Positions 60,124 through 64,000 of a stretch of DNA of 64,000 nucleotides are shown piece by piece. This DNA is from Monarcha castaneiventris obscurior. Taxonomy: Eukaryota; Chordata; Aves; Passeriformes; Monarchidae. Position numbers and translations under genes: made by a program. Each line of letters starts with the position of its first letter. Position 1 is the first letter of the stretch. Under the pieces are notes generated by a model. That model was not told the origin of the DNA. It made no database searches and saw nothing but the letters and a program-made list of their open reading frames with translations. The stretch spans positions 10,214,001-10,278,000 of the forward strand of contig JAMPIT010000856.1 in the NCBI GenBank assembly GCA_026261815.1, written 5' to 3'.

Positions 60124-60207
60124 CCATGGCCTGGCACAGGATGTCCACGTCCTTCTCCACCTCAGCCAAAATCACGTTCTGGGGTTCAGCCGTAAAATAC
60201 GGAGGCT
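60124..60207 (-). CDS. SDK1: SDK1 exon: Ig domain 4, first exon
   Basis: This 84-bp exon is phase 1 on both sides. AG completes a Glu codon, followed by PPYFTAEPQNVILAEVEKDV and DILCQAM, and the final G begins Gly. It forms strands A and B of Ig4 with the strand B Cys (DILCQAMG). PPYFTAEP is an SDK1 feature as I recall it; SDK2 differs at these positions. The acceptor is ACCCTCAAG and the donor is TGG|GTGAGT. An AG two bases further in could serve as an alternative acceptor, but only the start at 60207 fits phase 1. The exon supplying the preceding G lies beyond the right edge. Confidence 0.93.
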
Positions 60208-60379
60208 CTTGAGGGTGGAGAAAGCAAACAAAAGTCAGCAAGCAAAGCCACAGCAGAATGAAAAGCAGGTGCAGATTAAAAATATATTCATCACAGAATC
60301 TCTCCACGGGTGTTGTATTGGATATAGGGGGTTACAAACTGTTTAGTTTGTCCAAGTTTGTCTCTATTTGGAGGTGGTG

Positions 60380-60400
60380 TTTTTTTTTTTTTTTTTTTTT
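60380..60400. repeat. Poly(T) tract, 21 bp (poly(A) in the SDK1 sense)
   Basis: A simple homopolymer 172 bp upstream of the Ig4 acceptor. It may be the tail of an unrecognised retroposed sequence; no attached element is visible. Confidence 0.9.
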
Positions 60401-63308
60401 GGTAGTAAAAGCGTAATAAACAAAAGCTGACAAGTTTTGCTATGCTGAGTATGAATTCCAGAGCTGAGTCAATGGAAGGTAAAGATTTAGGGGTTTGCAC
60501 TGCAAATTAATACTCAGAGCAGGGGCTACTTTTCATTTTATAGGACTGAATCATGGAAGATGTTAATTCTCTGCTTAGGAAGGCCCTCCCAAGAGGTTTA
60601 TAAAGGTTTATATTTACAGTGTAGCATTTTATAGGATAGTTTGCTTCAGTATCTAAAGTGCATTTCACCTCAGCAAGGCATGAGCGCCTCAAATAAAGCG
60701 CCATAGCATGTCACTGAGTCGACATCAGAGGACAAGTGCAGCATAATTAAAAGAAATTCCTCTCAACTGTTTTATTTCATGAAAGCAAACAGATTTAATG
60801 CTTTAATTGAAGTTATAGTAATGATCATAAAAATCCCCACTTTATCATTAGGGCTAAAGAAAAGATATTAGATGTTTAATTAAACAAAGACCAGACTGCA
60901 GAAATTGCAGAGTGTGCTGGCATGTAACTCCTTCTTCTATGCAGCATAAAATTGAAGAGCATCATGTCAAAGTCCCAGAGGCACTAAGGTTGCAGTTATT
61001 ATCATGGTTACTAAAGACTGTCATAGTCTGTTCAATGCAATTATCATCCCAGTACTGTTTTTAGAAGGATTTTACTCGATTATACAGTTCTCTTGTAGGA
61101 TAACCAAACTCACTGGTAAGTTTTAGAAAACACAGAAAAGGCAATGTACGTATCTTATGAAACAGAGATATTTGTATTTCCATTTTAAGGAAATTGAGAA
61201 TGTTTTAAAATACGTGGGAAGCTACAAGATCCAAGGTCATCCGAGCTGACCTGCTCTTAAATCTCTTCACCAAACATGACCAGAAAAGAGGACCTGTGGT
61301 TATATTATTTGCTAGGGCATCAGCATTTTAGTAAATAAAATCAAAATCATATAAATCTCTCCTGCAAAATCTTGTTGCTACCTGCAGTGTAGCAAGTGTG
61401 GCACAGGGGTGACATCAGGAGGCACCAGGTTAGATCAGAAACTCCCCTTTCCCAGCACTTCTTCCCTCTCACTACAATAAAATACTTGCTTGGGTGTACA
61501 GAACTGGGGTCTCATTGAGCACCAATGGATATTACAGTTCTGTATTCATTCCAAATAAAGCCAATCAATATTAGTCTTCAGCACGCCGTGCAGGGGAGGA
61601 GGGGAGGTTGCAAACAGCCTACAATAGTTGTTTACCCAGCAAAACCAATAAAAACAAGCTACCTGATTTATTATATTCTAATAATATACATGTGTTAACA
61701 TTATTGATCCTCACTGCCTAAATATAAAGCTATTAATAAACATGCATAATAAGCTGTGATTTATTGCATATGATCTCATGCGTTAATCTCAACAACAAAT
61801 TGAAAAGCTGAACATTTAATTGAAATTCACTGATGGCACACACTTTGCCATGTTTGATCAGCTAAGTTGCTGAGTCCTCTGCAATTCATCTAAGTCCATG
61901 TTTTCACTCTGAGCACACTCCTTCCTCTCACACCATCCTCCAAACCCTGCCTGATGTTTTCCTTGCAGTCCAGTTCTCAGGATGTGAACTTTTTAATTTC
62001 CAGACTTTCAGCCTTGTGTCCTTATCTGTGTGTCCTGTCCGTGGCCACACAGCTCAGTGTCCACACGTCCATCTCTCAAAATAAAATTGGAATCTTTCAC
62101 TTTATGGCAATTTGATGTGATTGTGGGCTGAGAACAAAGCAGCACTGGGCCAAGAGAGCATCCAGACACACTCAGAAATCCAGACATTCCCTTCTAAGTT
62201 TGAGCTTCTTCTGTGAATACCTCTCCAGTCAGTGAGGTTCAAGTTTATCTTCTGCTAAGGGAGCTGCTTAGGGAGACTGCACCTTTCCTTTTATAAAGAA
62301 TTCTCCCCTTAACGGGCCAATCTCTGAACTTGGCAACCTTCAGCCAAGATAGCTCTCAAACTTTCTCCTGGATCAGCAACATACTCACACACCAGTGATA
62401 AATTTGCAGATTTATCTTCACCGTGGGCCTTCAGTCCGGCTGCAAAGCACTTAATGTGACCTCAAAGATGCTTGTGGTTCCATGACCTCCATTTGTGTGC
62501 TGCTGCTGCTGCACAGTTCCTGCAGTTACACCTGGCATATTTACTTTCCCACCGTCCCTCCCAAAATCCTAACCTGCAACCTGTGCTCCTTCCTTTAAAT
62601 CCCCCACAGGCTGTTATGTCACCCTCCAAGAAACTTCTGACACGAAGGGATGCTTAGGTGAGCAGGTATCAAGCAATGAATTACGTGACAAAGAACCTGA
62701 AGTCAGTGACAACTGTCACTTAGCAAACGGGATGTGATGTTCTAAAAGGAAGACTCACATCAGCTTTTTCTGAAAGAAGCAGGGAGAAACAGAAACAGAC
62801 AAGACAGAAAAAGAGCAGGAGCAGCAGAAAGATGCAATCTAAAGGCCACAGGCAGATCCCAGAGGACTTCTGGTGCCAACAGATTTGATTTCCAGTGTTG
62901 AAGCCCAGACTCACCTTTTCCCCTAGACTAAAGCCTGCTGAGCTCTGTTCTCACAGCCACTCCAGAGCTGGAAGCTCTGCCAAATGCTACACCTGACACA
63001 GAGACAACAGCTGCCCACAGACAAGTCAGATCCTATTCTTGAGAGATAAGCACTGATACAGAAAACCTTCCAGGAGCAACTCTGCCATTTGTGGCCTGTA
63101 CTGACTAGAGATTGAGACAAGCCTGGGTTGGATGCCAAGGCTAATTCATAAGGGGTTTCTGGAAGGTCCAGAATGGACAACAGTGCTGTGGCAAAATCTA
63201 ACATATGTGGAAAATTAGACTTGGTGGTGCAGGGAATGAGGGAATCCCAGAACTATTGGTGTAGGGATAACCTGAGGGTTTTGAGGCAAATAAAAGAGTG
63301 ATTTCGAA

Positions 63309-63515
63309 CAGAATCACAGAATGGTTGGGGTTGGAAGTGACCTGTGGAGGTCATCCAGACCAATCCCCCTCCTAAAACTGGTTCCTGCAGGGCAGGCTGC
63401 AGGTGTGTTTTTACCATCTCCAGAGAATGACACTCCACAGCCTCTCTGGGCAGCCTCTTCCAGTGCTCTGTCACCCTCCAAGTACAGAAGTTTAAATTTC
63501 CATGCAACTGTGCAG
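63309..63515 (-). mobile_element. CR1 LINE 3' end fragment
   Basis: The plus strand reads CAGAATCACAGAATGGTTGG, GGTTGGAAGTGACCTGTGGA, GGTCATCCAGACCAATCCCC, then ACTCCACAGCCTCTCTGGGC, AGCCTCTTCCAGTGCTCTGT and CACCCTC. This is the reverse complement of the avian CR1 3' end, about 200 bp long. It is truncated, non-coding and same-sense as SDK1. Confidence 0.95.
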
Positions 63516-64000
63516 CTCTTGCACATCCATTGCCATTCACCAGCAGGATGGATGCTCTAAAGGTCCTGTGGATTCAATAGAACCCAGGCTGTGGAGGAAA
63601 CAGCTCCAGTTACGGGCGCTGGACAACAGAAACCTCAGCTCCTCACTTTTCTGAGGTGTCAGATGTATCATCTGCACATCAGGTTTTGAGCCTGAGGGCC
63701 TGAGTGATCAGCATTTACCGCAAGGGAGAAATTCAGAGTATCTGAATTTGGGTTACACAGCACCTGGTGAATGACTGTCAGAAGGAGGCCATAAAAATGC
63801 AGCACTATTTATAGGGGTCAGATGGCATTCTGAGGGGGCATTCTGGCTGGCTGTATATATGACTCCACTGCATATTTATAAGGCTTGGTTTGAATCACAC
63901 AGTATGAATTTAACATTTATTGTTGCAGGCAATAATCATGTGCTGAAATTTAATACGTGTGGCAAAATTGTAACATCTTCCAAAGCCTATAACATGCCAG

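Larger units (their letters stand above)
324..60207 (-). other. SDK1: Sidekick cell adhesion molecule 1 gene, middle part (16 exons)
   Basis: Sixteen minus-strand exons total 2284 bp, about 761 codons, and splice in frame from Ig domain 4 to FN3 domain 5 of a Sidekick protein. Known family layout is signal peptide, six Ig domains, thirteen FN3 domains, one membrane span and a short cytoplasmic tail ending in a PDZ ligand, so this window holds roughly one third of the ectodomain. Family knowledge: Sidekicks mediate homophilic adhesion, with Ig1-4 forming the recognition horseshoe, and they guide laminar synapse choice in retina. SDK1 rather than SDK2 is inferred from remembered paralogue-diagnostic stretches such as [18 protein letters not shown] and [10 protein letters not shown]. 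Each complete domain is built from two exons. The promoter, first exons and 3' end are outside. I see no stop codon or frameshift in any exon. Confidence 0.92.
60208..64000 (-). other. SDK1: SDK1 intron, partial (upstream of Ig4)
   Basis: This intron runs off the right edge. It contains a T tract (60380-60400), AT-rich sequence at 60700-61850 with many homeodomain/POU-like motifs, and a minus CR1 fragment (63309-63515). No exon for Ig3 was found here. Confidence 0.82.

Noticed and set aside
324..60207. Assignment of the gene to SDK2 instead of SDK1
   Set aside because: Shared runs such as [20 protein letters not shown] and [11 protein letters not shown] fit both, but [32 protein letters not shown] and YGRN fit SDK1 as I remember the two proteins. 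A sequence search would settle it.
60208..64000. Search for the preceding Ig3 exon
   Set aside because: No minus-strand frame with an Ig strand F motif followed by a phase-1 donor was found; the exon is presumably beyond the right edge.

Overview
This is vertebrate nuclear DNA and almost certainly avian. Short CR1 LINE 3' ends carrying the bird-typical CCAACC...ATTCTATGAT signature recur on both strands, several compact retroviral LTRs are present, and coding exons of about 80 to 195 bp sit in AT-rich introns with GT/AG borders. There is no bacterial-style gene organisation.

One gene fills the window. Sixteen consecutive internal exons on the minus strand (324 to 60207; transcription runs from high to low coordinates) encode about 761 residues of a Sidekick adhesion protein. 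From the 5' side they cover Ig domains 4, 5 and 6, fibronectin type III (FN3) domains 1 to 4, and most of FN3 domain 5. Every junction keeps phase, so no constitutive exon is missing between them. The residues fit SDK1 as I remember it much better than its paralogue SDK2. The signal peptide, Ig1 to Ig3, FN3-6 to FN3-13, the transmembrane segment and the C-terminal PDZ-binding tail lie outside the window. Family knowledge says Sidekick proteins are homophilic cell-adhesion molecules of synaptic layers, best known from retina.

Layout from right to left: 60208-64000 is a partial upstream intron with a CR1 copy and a T tract. 49357-60207 holds the six Ig exons. 29883-41419 holds FN3-1 and FN3-2. 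7739-21337 holds FN3-3, FN3-4 and the first exon of FN3-5. 324-433 holds the second FN3-5 exon, followed by a partial intron.

The introns hold seven recognisable CR1 fragments, an ancient MIR-like SINE, microsatellites, a 17-bp tandem repeat, a solo LTR in sense orientation with a 4-bp target duplication (20446-20927), and a nested pair in which a 625-bp LTR with a 5-bp duplication interrupts a 352-bp LTR with a 6-bp duplication (28816-29809), ending only 73 bp from an SDK1 splice donor. Intron 41420-49356 also holds a plus-strand block that reads like a broken protein-coding sequence of unknown origin (about 45841-46788). It is the best candidate for something undescribed. I saw no second intact gene, tRNA, rRNA or CRISPR array.
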